A stretch of DNA of 64,000 bases. Origin: Mucidula mucida (taxonomy: Eukaryota; Basidiomycota; Agaricomycetes; Agaricales; Physalacriaceae). Below are positions 32,839 through 44,479 of this stretch, in pieces; within the stretch, counting starts at the first letter, position 1, and every line of letters begins with the position of its first letter. The position numbers and the translations under genes were made by a program. The DNA lies in contig JADNYV010000158.1 in assembly GCA_015501055.1 (NCBI GenBank), positions 1 to 64,000 on the forward strand, in the 5' to 3' direction. The notes under the pieces are model-generated. The model was not told the origin of the DNA, did no database searches, and saw only the letters and a program-made list of their open reading frames with translations.

Positions 32839-34089
32839 ATGTCCTGGGTTGTGGAACCATCTACGGCCTTGTCCCCTGCAGCCATGTTTCTCAGCGCATT
32901 CGGTTCTATGCCATCTATCGAGGGTCTTCCTAGCACGTCTGATACACTGTTTTCTCCGCCATCCTTTTTCCCATCCCCGATCGCCACTCTTGACAGTGTC
33001 GCGCAGCCTGCAAACGAACCCGGTGAAGGCTCCACGGTGTGCGGATATACCCTTGGCTCTGTTGTCGGATATGGCGCGACGGCAACGATCCGAAAAGGTC
33101 ACAGAGACAACGCGGTTGTGGCCGTGAAACTTGTTCCCCTTCGTGTTGATCACCCGACGCGCAGCCAGTCATTATTCGTAAAATCGCCGCCTTCCTCCCG
33201 CCCTACACTCAAGCGCCTGCAAAAAGAGGAGGACATATGGCGGTCCTTATGCCACGAACATGTGTTGCCTCTTTTTTCTAGTACATGGATAAACGAGTCC
33301 TGGTGGATAGCCGTGACGCTATGGTGTCCAGCAGGAACTCTGTTGGATTATGTCGTGCGCGGGAGAAGGAAATCTCAGAGTACCCTCGGCTCTTCCGTCA
33401 GCTCACTTCTGCGGTAGTGTACCTCCATGAGGTAGCTCACGTCGTTCACCGGGATTTGAAACTCGAAAATGTGATGGTGGACGAGGAGGGCGGTGTCAGG
33501 GTGGGTGATTGGGGTATGGCCCGACGCCTGTCTGACGACCCCACTGATGATGAGGACGAGGACCAGGAAAAGGAAGACCTGAAGTTGGGATACATCGCGC
33601 ACTCTCGATGTCTCAGCCTGCGCACCATCCGCGCCTGGGTCTGGCTGGTGTTCGCCACCGCAACTCTACGACTGCTGCTACGCACAAGCCAGATAAGAAG
33701 GGCCATTTTGCTCCAGGCAGCGTGCCGTATGCTGCGCCCGAGCTGTTTCAGCCTATCCACACTATTGCGACAGCAGCTGACGTCTGGGCCCTGGGTGTCA
33801 TTCTCTTCGCCCTAGTGGAGGGACGTCTGCCGTTCTGGGACGCGTTTGAGCCGCGAATGATTATCAAGATTCGACATGGTGACTGTTTTCTGTATGTCCT
33901 TTTTCTCTTGATGCTAATTGTCATGTTTCAGGCGATATTCCAGTCCCGACTGCTCCGTGCTCGCGAGGCACGCGAAAGGTGTTGAGGGGATGTATGGAGA
34001 GGGACCTAGCGAAGCGCTGGACAGCAAGAGATGTGGATGAATCTTCTTGGGAGGTTGGTGGAGAGGAAGAGGAGTCAACATGGCAGTGA
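32839..34089 (+). pseudogene. Serine/threonine protein kinase, two frame breaks
   Basis: Kinase with a Ser/Pro-rich N terminus (MSWVVEPSTALSPAAMFL). Motifs in order: Gly loop LGSVVGYGATATIRKG, VAVKLV (ATP-binding Lys), hinge LWCPAGTLLDYVV, catalytic loop HRDLKLENVMV, metal motif VGDWGMAR (DWG in place of DFG), activation segment end [33 protein letters not shown], and after an intron (GTGACT...TTTCAG) [16 protein letters not shown]. All subdomains are present, but in three frames: breaks near 33,362 (GGG where GGGG is expected) and near 33,604. Both look like single-base losses. If those are consensus errors this is an intact kinase of about 390 residues. The family could not be narrowed. Confidence 0.65.
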
Positions 34090-34109
34090 ACGAAGAGGAT
34101 TATTCGCGC

Positions 34110-34300
34110 CATCGTTTGAGATCGAGGAGCCGGGCAGGTAGGAGCGCCGAGCGTAGCCCCATGTTTTCGCCGCCGCTTTCAGCCTCGCGCTCGAGGAGTC
34201 GGGCTGGGAGAAGCATGGAACGCAGTGCTGTGTTTTCGCCGCCGTCGTCGGCGTCGAGGTCGCGATCGGGTGGGATATCACTTGAGCGATCCAGTTCAGG
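34110..34300 (+). repeat. Short tandem repeat coding RS/SPP-type segment
   Basis: Two to three units of about 70 bp (GGCAGGTAGGAGCGCCGAGCG-like text) that in one frame read SRSRAGRSAERS then FSPPLSASR. It follows the kinase stop in another frame, so it is either an extended C-terminal tail cut off by a frame change or non-coding. Confidence 0.5.
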
Positions 34301-34403
34301 CGGATATCGCTGGAACGTGGCCGGTGTCGCGGGCGTGGTGGGGAATGGAGTCGTAGTGCAGTCCGAGCGTCTTGCCTACCACACCTGTGGATTCGCGAAT
34401 TGA

Positions 34404-37166
34404 CTTGGAACGAGTGGTCGAGGGATGGGAGGAGAGCGCAGAGGGTGCAGACAAGTTTGTCGAGGTGAGTGTGCACCCGGTTGGTGATGTCGTTAAGACA
34501 TGAGGCGATTGTACAAAAGTATTACTCAGTATTTATGCTTCCCCTCTCATTCTTTCCTCTTTCTATTTATCCGTCTTTGTATCATCACCTTTCTTACGTC
34601 TCTGTATATTTACTTTACGAACGTCATGTTGTATACCCTTGATCGGCGTGGACGGAGTGCTGGACGTCTACGTTATGCGTGACTCCATCGCACATGGGTC
34701 GGACTCGATTCTCTGTAGATTAAGTGTTTATTTCTAATGCGTACTCTGGTGGCGCAATTCAATGTCTCGATATTCTAGTTTAGGTGTCTTTGTGTGGCTA
34801 TATCTGAGCATCAGAGGCGTACATGAATGATTACCGAAACCGATTCCTGCATGCTTTCATAAACTGTCCGGACTTCCTTCGAAACCATCTTCTGCTCACG
34901 CGGCATCAGACGTTACCCCGGAGGCGCCGGAGTGAACGCGCCATACTTACTACGAAATAAATCGCCGCTCTACAGACGATGCATAGAGGGTTATGCGTGT
35001 AGCTGATGGTGTAAACTCATCTGTTCCCTGTATAGTAAGTGCTTATCATGAATGCGTACTTTGTTCCATGGTGGCGCAATTAAATGTCTTGATGTTCTAG
35101 TTTAGACAGAAGCGTACATGAACAGTTTCCGAAGGCGATACTTGCAATCTTCTATAAGCTATCTTGGAACCATCTTCTGCTCACGCATCAGCTGTATGCG
35201 CTGACGTTACCCCGGAGGCGACGAAGTAAACGTGCCATACTTACTACGAAACTAGGACGGCCGCTCCACAGATGATGCATAGAGGGGTAAGCGTGTAGGG
35301 CTGATGGGGGAAGGCGCCGTCGCGGGAAATATGACACTGGCATGAGATGAGGATCAGCCCAAACCTTCACCCTGTCGTGTTACCGCGTCACTATTCAGCG
35401 CCAAATTCGCTACAGCCAATGTGGCCGCATATCATTCTACAGCACTGGTTTGTGATCTTCTCCTGTGCGGTATTTATGCTCACACAATGTTTATCGATGA
35501 GAGCTTCCATGTCTGCGGAAGTCGAACTGTACAGAAGTTAACACGTGGCTGCACTCAGTCTTCTTTTGACACCACCACCTAAGCACCATTGGCAGCTATC
35601 CCCGCTTTAGTCTTCGACCAGTTGAGGCACTGGGACCATATGGTCCTTGTACAGCCTACCATTGACGCTGACCGTTACTGTCCTCAGCGAAGGACTGGGT
35701 AACTTCTATATGACAAGGATCAGCTCTGTTAGGATCATCGATAACAAGCTGTTAAGACTCTAACGCAACTCTAACGCGAGGTTTATATACAGGTTCAGTA
35801 CGTTTGACGCCACTGGATGTACAACACGGCTTCTGTGGCTTGTCTTAACTCTGAGTCTCGTCGCATCGATTGAAATGTCCTCTCTAAACGGTCGGACCTT
35901 CATGTTTCCGGAACTTGGCATAGCCTCGACGAATTTGATGGGATCTCACAAGTTAGCTGTTCACAGCTGTGGACAATGCAGCGGTCTTTGAAAGCGGAAG
36001 AAACTTCATGCCTTCGTTGAGTTGATTTAATGACCACTCAAGTTAAGAAGTTTGTCCATTTATTCTGCCTCATCATACCTACGTCCGCATTACCTGTTCA
36101 GCAATGTCATTCTGCGCACGACAAATCGACGAGACCACTGCTCAAGATGTACTTTTCATCATCGTGTTGATTCGTGAGTGCTCAGTTCTCGGTGGTCCAA
36201 CTGTTTGAATTCGACTTGCGCTTCAGTTGGAGTCATGCTTGCGTGCATCAGTACCGCTACGGTTGTGTTATATTGCTTGAAGCGATCGCGGAGGCAGAGA
36301 GACCTGGAGAAACCGATAATCATTTCGCTGGAAGTGATTGAGGACAACAAGGGTGGTTGTCGACTCCAAGAAACAGTGTGATTTGAGAACCTTTTGTCTC
36401 AGCGCTATGCATCCTCAAAGGTACGCCTCTCCATGACTTGCCGTTCACTGTGGGACTGACTCGATGAATAGCCTATGCTTCAAGTTCCTAGCATGGCTCG
36501 GATCTCTGTTCCCCTGCCTCTCATAAATATGGGGCCATTTGTGTCGCTGCCACCTTTATGTTTCTCGTTGAGCCGTGTCTCTACTACCTTCAATCTTGCT
36601 ATTGAATCTCGTCTCCATACTCCATTATTTACTGGACCTTAATGACAGAATGGTCTCATTCCCCAAAAGTCATTCCTTTGAACGCAATCAATTTCAAGTT
36701 TTCAAGAACACTGGGAGGAAACATACCTTATATTAATTACCGTAATTGACCGACGTTGAATGGAGGACAACAACACGCAAGACCACTGCGCAAGGTAACA
36801 CGGAGTTTGAGAAACCAAAGCGCGCCAATTGCCAAAGCCAATCCGACTACATTACGGAGAAGAGGAACAGTGAATGGCAGCGACCGAAGGCACGACGATT
36901 TCGCATCGGGACAGTCGAAGGTCGTTTCCGAGAAGAGAATGCTATTGTTCGCAGGGGAAACGCGTGCTCTGAGAGCTCTCGCTTAAAAAGCCTGCTACAA
37001 ACTACTTGAAACAATAAACTTCTACTTTCGTTTCTGAGTAGGCAATGCGTTCTGTGAAGACGCTAGTTCATGTGGCGTCGATCATCATCATGACGCTTGT
37101 TTAGCTTTGTTGTGACAGGCTCATCTTGACCACCGACCACCACTATCCTCTCTACGCCAGCTCGAT
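34404..37166. other. Intergenic, 2.7 kb, with a tandem duplication
   Basis: No supported gene. It contains the 315-bp period direct repeat listed separately. The remainder (35,320-37,160) shows only short open stretches without domains. Confidence 0.5.
34718..35318. repeat. Direct tandem duplication, period about 315 bp
   Basis: Unit 1 is about 34718-35018 and unit 2 about 35033-35318. Shared text includes AATGCGTACT, GGTGGCGCAATT, CATCTTCTGCTCACGC, ACGTTACCCCGGAGGCG, CATACTTACTACGAAA and GATGCATAGAGGG. The units differ by many substitutions and small indels, so the duplication is old. No coding potential or terminal repeats. Confidence 0.85.
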
Positions 37167-39603
37167 ATGACCGACAAAGAAAATCAACCACTGGTGCATG
37201 CTCCAGCCAAGCGTGGCCGCAAACGTCGTACCGTTGCCCCCCGCGATGGTCTTGGTCTTCCTGACCTGCCTTTTGATGTCCTGCTCGAGGTGCCTTGTCT
37301 GCCAACTTTTTTCGCGTTTTTCCATCTCAAATAGAGGCAGATCTGTTCTTTGCTTTTGCCTTTGGATCTGCTCAACCTCGGACGCGTCAATCGCGCGTTG
37401 CGCCGCACGCTGATGAGCAAAGGCTCGCGCACCGCTTGGAAGGCTGCGCGCGCGAATGCAGACAACCTACCGGAGCCCTTTGATGGCATCTCTGAGCCGG
37501 CTTGGGCGCAGCTCGTCTTTGTGCGCATCTGCCAGGTAAGTCGGCGTTTGTCGTACTGCGACCTCCCTGACGCATTCGTAGTTTTGTTGGACGAAAGTTG
37601 TCAAGGAACCAGATTTTCATCTGTTCTGTCGAATATGCCCAATTTGCGCGAGAGACCAGTGGGTATCGGCTCATCCTTCCCCAAGCGTTTATTAATTTCT
37701 CCGCCTAGTCTTGTTGAGCAAAACATCACCGTCGATGATCCTATATCGTCTCTCATCCCGCTAACTCAGTATAGTTCGTGCATCCTGTTCATGCCTCTCT
37801 ACATATCTTAAGACTATCCTAGCACGTCAGCCTCTGAAAACGACCTACAACGAAACCAAGCTCAGTATGGAGAGATTGCTTGATCCAACGGACTTCATCG
37901 CTGCTAAGCAGACCGAAAAAAGCATGGCCCAAGCAGTCCGTTTCCTGCATACCGGATGTCTTTCAACTAAAGTTTGTTTCAGCATACCCTTCTCTGCCTG
38001 GACTGGATTCGTCTTATTCAAAAGAAACGCGCGCAAGAATTGGAGGATGCTAGAAGCGCTCGCTTCAATCAGTGAGTGGATTTTTATATGTTGAACGCAT
38101 ATATTCAATCTCTCAGAATATGCGATAGGCTACGAACACTGGGATTTGGTGAAGAGCTGACGTTCATGGAAGAAGTTCAACATAACACACTGCAAGAGAG
38201 ATTGGCTGGTCATCACCTCGTGAAACAGACCCGTCCGTTGACTGATCGCAGTATGTCGAGCTATAGATCATTAATCATCCGTGCTTATCGTTCTATGTAG
38301 TCTGGGCCAACATTCGTGATGACTTGACGATGTTCATGAACAGCGCTCGTACCCAGCGCTTGGCATTTTGCGAACGGCTGTCGCTGTCTCGGAAAGTTAC
38401 GGCTGTGTACTTCCTCCGCATGCTCAAAGAAGACGAACCAACGTCCTTCTCCTGGGTTCAACTCCCGTACTTTCTCTCTTTCCCGCCCGTAAAGGCTATC
38501 ATTGATCGAACCGGCTACGACGGTGTCTGTTTTCATGTCTTCGCTGAGGATCTTGCTCCCATTCAGGCTTGCGCCGCCGAATTGTCGGTCACTCTGGACG
38601 TACAACTTGCTTCTGTCATTGACGGCGAACAATCTGGATCGCCTTTGAGCATAACACAGGGCGATATTCGGACTCGCCTTCAGCTCGCCACCAGTGGCGT
38701 AATCTGCACGAAGTGTAGTCGACTTCCCGATGACCTTTCCTCCGTGGGTATCAATACCTTCAACGAGAGCGGATCTACTTTTGCATGCCACCCACTTTTC
38801 TACCCAGAGACACTCACGCATTCATGCGCCCTAGGCACTGACCTGCAACGAGTTGAAGGGACTGTAGACATTCCTGACGATGTGAATATCGCCAATTGCG
38901 GACGTCGAAGGCGGACGGAGCTACGGATTGAATTATACCAGAAACATCCCTTGTTGACTTGGCTCCTGGAGGCGGTAGTGACTATGGCGGGAATGGATCC
39001 AACTACGGCTACGGTCACTCAAATGGACAAAGCAGCGCCCCTCTTCGAGTGTCGATCCTGCGTGGCCGCTAATAAAACGTCTGGGCCTGTGCTCAAGCGT
39101 GTCCTGTACAGCTGGCGGAATATTGTGCATGAGCCCGCCACTTTGCCTCTTCATCGCTGACTGCTTTGATTATACAGGTTGGTCATGTCCTCTCGGAAGC
39201 CATGGGTACCGCCTTCGCTAGTGCTAACTACTTCGCCGAACACGTCACTCTGGTGAGGATAGCTGACATTTCCAAGGAGTGGATGATTCAGCGCACAATC
39301 TATGAAGAGGTTCGCTACCATTGCAACGCTTGTCGAGATAGCACAATGGAGAAGCTTGGAGGATATACTATGATGGAGCTAGAAGACCATTTTATGTGCG
39401 CGTACGTTGTCTCGCTTATTCTCTAACAGGTCATCTAATGGTGATCGATTATCAGGCAGGACGGATTGGAAAAAGATCACCCTTACGATCTCGACGATGC
39501 CACCGAATATGAAGACTATGTGAAGACTTTTGGAGCGCCGGAGCAGCCTCGACGTACGACTGTGCACCTGACGCAAAAGACACCTCAACAACGGAGGACC
39601 TGA
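37167..39603 (+). CDS. F-box/Cys-cluster protein (full-length member)
   Basis: Multi-exon gene, start MTDKENQPLVHAPAKRGRKR. F-box across the first intron: LPDLPFDVLLE then LDLLNLGRVNRALRRTLMS. Next come AWKAARANADNLPEPF, SEPAWAQLVFVRIC, and a Cys cluster after an intron (FCWTKVVKEPDFHLFC, RICPICARDQ). The middle is charged and helical (LIQKKRAQELEDARSARFNQ). A long C-terminal exon from about 38,300 carries further CxxC pairs (GVICTKCSRLPDD; CRSCVAANK; HCNACRD). It ends LTQKTPQQRRT at 39603. F-box proteins of this type are presumed SCF adaptors; the Cys pairs suggest a zinc-binding substrate module. It is the least damaged of four related loci in the window. Some intron borders are not fixed. 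Confidence 0.68.
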
Positions 39604-39781
39604 ATGACTTGCGGAACTGGACTGCAGACCTGGATTCCTATTACTGAATGACTGTGCTACTTTGGATGGAACTGTATTTCTGAGACTCCGCTAGAACGCT
39701 AGACCCACTCTGTATACCTAATAGTCTGACACGATACTTGCCTTGCCACCGAATAACCGCTTAGAAAGATATCCTTTCAAT

Positions 39782-40170
39782 GAGATGGTATGTAGCAAAC
39801 TACTGATGTTCACCGCTGCCGTATATTATGTCAGTGCTCAACCAGCGACGTCTCCTAACGAAGACAGTCAGGCATCCCGTGTGAGCCGTGTTTCTCGAGA
39901 CTGTCAAAACCCCCGTGTCAATATTGTTCCCTCTCCCACGATTCTGAACCGAGTCAATGTACAAGACGTATGGGATACGAAAATGAAGCCAAGTACACGA
40001 TCGCCCACGCCAACCGGTAAGTACTCTGCCAGTGGGTTCAGCTCGACATCATCGCGCGTCCCCTAATATCTCACGTTTTGACTCCAGTTTTCGCAACAAG
40101 CATGGACCTTGATGAAATCTTCTTCCTCCTCCCCCAGCCCCCTCCCTATAGCACCGGCTCTGTGGTCTAA
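39782..40170 (+). CDS. Possible small secreted protein, two exons
   Basis: ATG at 39782 gives MVCSKLLMFTAAVYYVSA followed by QPATSPNEDSQA, which fits a signal peptide and a Ser/Pro-rich mature chain. A GTAAGT...CCAG intron (about 40,018-40,091) joins to a second exon ending LLPQPPPYSTGSVV with TAA at 40168. Small size, composition and lack of a domain keep confidence low. It could be chance open sequence. Confidence 0.3.
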
Positions 40171-40662
40171 AAGCAACGTTTTCGAGCGACGTCTAGTTGA
40201 AGTAGTACAGTACTATAAATGTTTTTTCCGCGCTGTGAACTCGCGATGAGAAGGGCTTGACGCAAAAAAAAAAAGAAAAGGTAATGTAGCCAGAGATCCA
40301 AACGTTCAAGGAATTCAAACGCCATCTTGGCCAAATGCTCGAGGGTCTATGGGAGCCGATGTGGCGTAGTTATTCCTTACAGGTGTGGTACTATAGAGAC
40401 GGGATGGAGCAACTGCCCAGCGCGATGCGACTGGGAGCAACAGATGACCACCCCATGACGCGACATAGTCGTTTTACGCTTACCACCCTGCCACAGAGCA
40501 CCCGCCTTAGAAAAATGAAAAGAAGATATGATTGTACATTACGAGAAACAGTCCTTGAGATATACAAAACGAGCGGAGACAGTTTCAATACACAGCATAT
40601 CATAAACTAAATTATAGTCCAAGGGTATGTATATCCAGTCAAAAGAAATAGTCCATAAGCTC
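40171..40662. other. Intergenic between convergent genes
   Basis: Holds a 12-nt A run near 40,265 and the presumed 3' end of the heparinase-like transcript. Nothing else seen. Confidence 0.45.
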
Positions 40663-43010
40663 TCACTGATCATGACTCGTCACACTCCAATCCGCCAGCG
40701 CGACACTAGGCGGCGTCACCAGGCTCACACCGTCCCACTGCGGGTTAAATAACACCTGGATGTCCAGGGTCCCCGCGTCTAATTGGATCATGAGCGTCGT
40801 AATGCCCGGATTCGCCTGGTCAATATCCGTGCCCGTACTCGCCTCAGAGGAGAAGCTGGCTCCGCTGGGTGATAAAATGTGCACCTCGAGCGTCTTACCA
40901 TCTCTTGTTAGCGTCGCAGTCGCCCCATTGGTGGATACCGTCGCATTCGTATGCATCTGCCACTGCACGGCTTGGTCCGAGTCAACCTCGTCCTGAATGA
41001 GAACCTGCCGGCGATTGTTGATGGTGCGTACACCGCGCTTGACGCTTGTGCTGCGGAATCGTTAGTAAAAGAAGAAATAATAAGCACGAGAACGTACACA
41101 TTATAGGCGCTGGTCATATCCGTAACCCAGAATGCAGAACCCTCCCAATCCATAACCGTGCTGGAGCCCTGCTTCGTGCCACTGCTTCCGCTCGCCAAAA
41201 TCTCCGGCTTAGCGGCAGCATTCTGGTTCGCGCCACCAATCAACAACGTATTTTGCCCCTCAGTACCCTTGCGGTAATACGTCCACCGTGTCGCAGTCTG
41301 CGCTTCTGAAGAAAAGTAGTCCGTGCTGAGATAGTCGCCATTTCCAAACTCGCCTGCCCACCGCGTACCCATGGCGTCAAGCACAAAGTCACCAACATCG
41401 AGATCGTTGTGCGTCTGGTGACCTTGGTTCTCGCCCGCCTTCATGGCAACGTACAAAGCGTTCTGGTCGGTCCACGACGAGCGCATGGCGACCCACTGGT
41501 CGAGCGGATCGTTGAAGAAGGCGTCAACTTCCTTGTCCTCCCAGTAAGCACCGCTCAAGCCGGGGTTATACCAGAACATGGCCCATGGCTCGGCCGCATC
41601 CCAGCGATCTCTCTGGAAGAGTGCGTACTCTGGGATCTTGTAATATTCGGCGTAGAACATGATGGAGTTGGCGGTAGATGAGAACTTGTTCGGGCCAGAA
41701 TCACCAAACTCGAACATACTGGTGGCGCCGTAGACGTGCATGTGGAAATCACCCGTCTTTTGGAAGTCGGGGTTGACAGTCATGAGCTCGTAGTCGGAGC
41801 CGGTCGCGGTGAGGAGAGCGCTCGCCATTTCGGCGTGGCCGGTTGTACCAAAATACCAGTAGTTGGGAGTCTCCTTCCACGTGCCGTCCGTGCTGACTGC
41901 GTCCGCACAATTCTCTTTGGCGTTATCGATGGTCAGGCCTAAAAGGGCAGCAGCGTGGCCAACATTGTCATCGTCAAGAATGGCAAGCGAGGCAATGGTG
42001 AGGCCAGCGTTGCAAACGCAGTTCCAGTTACCCTGAGTATTGGTGCGCCACCAGCCATACGAGGCACCGCCGTAAGCCTCGACACCAAGGGAGAGTGCAT
42101 TGGTATTTAGAGCATCGCGGATGGCGGCCTTTTGGTCGTCTGTCCAGATATCGTGAAGCCAATCATAGGCGATACCAAAAGCAGAGGCCATCTCAGCGGT
42201 ATCCAAGAAATGCTCGCTATTCCATTTATCGTCGGTGGGGAACGTCGTGTCTGCTGATGTACCAGCAGCGTTCTGCGAAACATCGTAAGAACTAGCAGTA
42301 AAACAAACAAGAACCCGCACCTGTAGCTCGAGCCAAACCCGGTCAACGTACGAAGTGTCTTCCGTCATGCGGTAAGCGTAACTGAGCGCCTTTACCCTCT
42401 GCTTCACCTCGCGAGAAATGTCCAAGATACCCGAAGCGCCGTCCATATAATACGCCTTGGGGCCCTCTCCGAGAAGACCCTGCGCGTAGGCCATAATGGT
42501 GTCGTTCCAGCTGGACATATACGGGTCCTTCGCAATCATATCTGGAAGAGCATCCCACTTGTACTTGGGCGCAATAAGTCTGGGACGATCAGGGCGGAAA
42601 GAGGTAGGTGCTGGATTCGCAGCGGTGAAAGAGTCGGACGGCCATGCGAGACCGCTGAGGACAGTGGGCTCGACAAACGCCGCTGCGTTGGTCGTGCTGG
42701 GGTAGATGGGAATGCTGAATTCGGTGTTGGTCGACGTGGGAAATAGTCCAATGTCCTTTTTCACAGAGGCAACCTCTGATGGGTCACTGCTGCCGGTGGA
42801 GCCGCCGCTGTTGGACGATGACGACGAGCTCGAGTCGTCCTTGTTGGCCGCCCGCGAGCCGAGTACACCGCCTAGGACGGCAGCGATGATAACCACGACT
42901 GCGACGGGGATACCAAACTTGATCCAATTGCTCGTCTTTCTAGGCTTGGCGCCGCCGTTAATGAAGCCCTCGCCGGCCTCGTCGCCGTGTACGGCGTTGT
43001 AGTTGACCAT
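40663..43010 (-). CDS. Membrane-anchored heparinase II/III-like (alginate-lyase-type) protein
   Basis: Three exons (introns 42273-42320, 48 nt, and 41051-41097, 47 nt); spliced CDS 2,253 nt, 750 codons plus stop. Start MVNYNAVHGDEAGEGFINGG. A single membrane span at about residues 30-50 (FGIPVAVVVIIAAVLGGVLG) without cleavage site predicts a type II topology. A Ser-rich linker (DDSSSSSSSNSGGST) follows, then a large extracellular domain: the alpha/alpha-barrel region (RVKALSYAYRMTED, EMASAFGIAYDWLHDIW, GNWNCVCNAGLTIASLAIL) and the beta-sandwich (MRSSWTDQNALYVAMKAGEN, HNDLDVGDFVLDAMGTRW). The layout matches fungal heparinase II/III-like polysaccharide lyases. The uronide substrate is unknown; cell-wall or host polysaccharide is possible. 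No break. Confidence 0.85.
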
Positions 43011-44334
43011 GGCGGTCGAATAGAGAGGAGGAAGAAAGAGGTGGCGAGTAGAATGAGGGCAAAGGAGGGTAAACGCCGCGGGCGCTTGGTTTTAATGCTG
43101 GTCGTTGCTGCTGAAACAGATGTCACCGGTCTCACCGCCGTGGGAACCTTGCCCATCGCCGGTATCCCCGCAACGACAGACGTGGAGCTCGAGCTCGTTA
43201 ATCGCTGTTCGCGCCAATCCACCATCAATTCACGAATGACCGCGACGATCTGCAGCGCAGTATCGCGTACCTGTACGCGACGCGCCCTATAGGACAACAG
43301 AACCCTGTCTAAAAATAGCGTGATGATTTCGGGTTACTCTCGCCGAGATGAGACTAGACATGGTCGATTGCGGAAAATAGCTCGGGTGGCGATGTCCATC
43401 CAGGCGTCAACGTCGGGCTGTGTGCCAAGTATCAGGACGCAAGAAACAATATAGCAAATCTCTTTCTCATCGACTTGAGCTCAAGACCATCCTCATCCAA
43501 AACGCAGGTAGTACGACTCCAATCATAGACCACGCAGCATAGTTCTCGTCCGTAAACGTCGGTGTCAGAAAATACCTCCGACGTTTACTCCGCAGGAAAC
43601 AAAATCCCTTCTTGCATGAGCGATTTAAGTATCACGGCGCCATGAGATCGAGCATGTCCCCTTCTGCAAACAGCGTAAAGTACTTGTACATCTCAGACCT
43701 CACTTGGCTCGGAAAAGACTGCTTGGGCATTGATTACGCTTCATATTATATTCCACTAGGACAAAACGGACGCGTACCCCAGGTGGAGAACGCAAGGCTG
43801 AGGCTGAGGCGCACATATAGCAAGTGAAGAGAACACCAAGTATACGAGAAGCAGACCTGTATATATGGACACGCGTCTGCCTGTTGGAGCAAACGTTACA
43901 GAGAAAAAAGCGCGCTCGCGCCATAGATGCTTTAAATCGTAGTCCCTGAAGAAGATATCCGCCCCAAAACGATCAAAACAAAAACCATCATCCTCATTGA
44001 CAAATACCAAAATACATATAAGGCACCTCGTAAGGTCCCAACGCATCTCTACAACGCGAAGCGGCCGAAATAAATGCCCTATCAATCGATATACCCAATC
44101 TTAGCAACTCTACACCCGGTCGATGAGTATTGTGTCGGGCGCGGAGTGAATAACATGGGAGGAAAATATGTCAGGCAGATAAAGCGAAATCGCGTATAAA
44201 TCCAAGAGCTTGAGGGCCGGTCTCGGCTGTCGGACCGATCAAGCGGCAATCTTTGCGCCAACACACCGCCTGGTAGAGACTACTATCATCCAACCCAAAG
44301 ACGAGACTCGCTTGAACCTGCTGACATGGGATCT
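43011..44334. other. Intergenic, 1.3 kb
   Basis: The first few hundred bases are the heparinase-like promoter and 5' leader. No other supported gene. Open frames on the minus strand near 43.7-44.1 kb lack domains. Confidence 0.45.
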
Positions 44335-44479
44335 AAGCCTAAGCAGCTATGAAGTAAGTCTATCTGAGCAGGTCGTCGTATGAAGCAGAAGTAAAGTCCG
44401 TAGCAATAGCAAGTATTCTAAAATCCAGGGATAATTATTTGTCCATTTCACGTCAATCATTGCAGTAACTAAAAAGGCT

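Noticed and set aside
43612..44085. Possible small genes on either strand upstream of the heparinase-like gene
   Set aside because: No start context, domain or intron logic. Composition looks intergenic.
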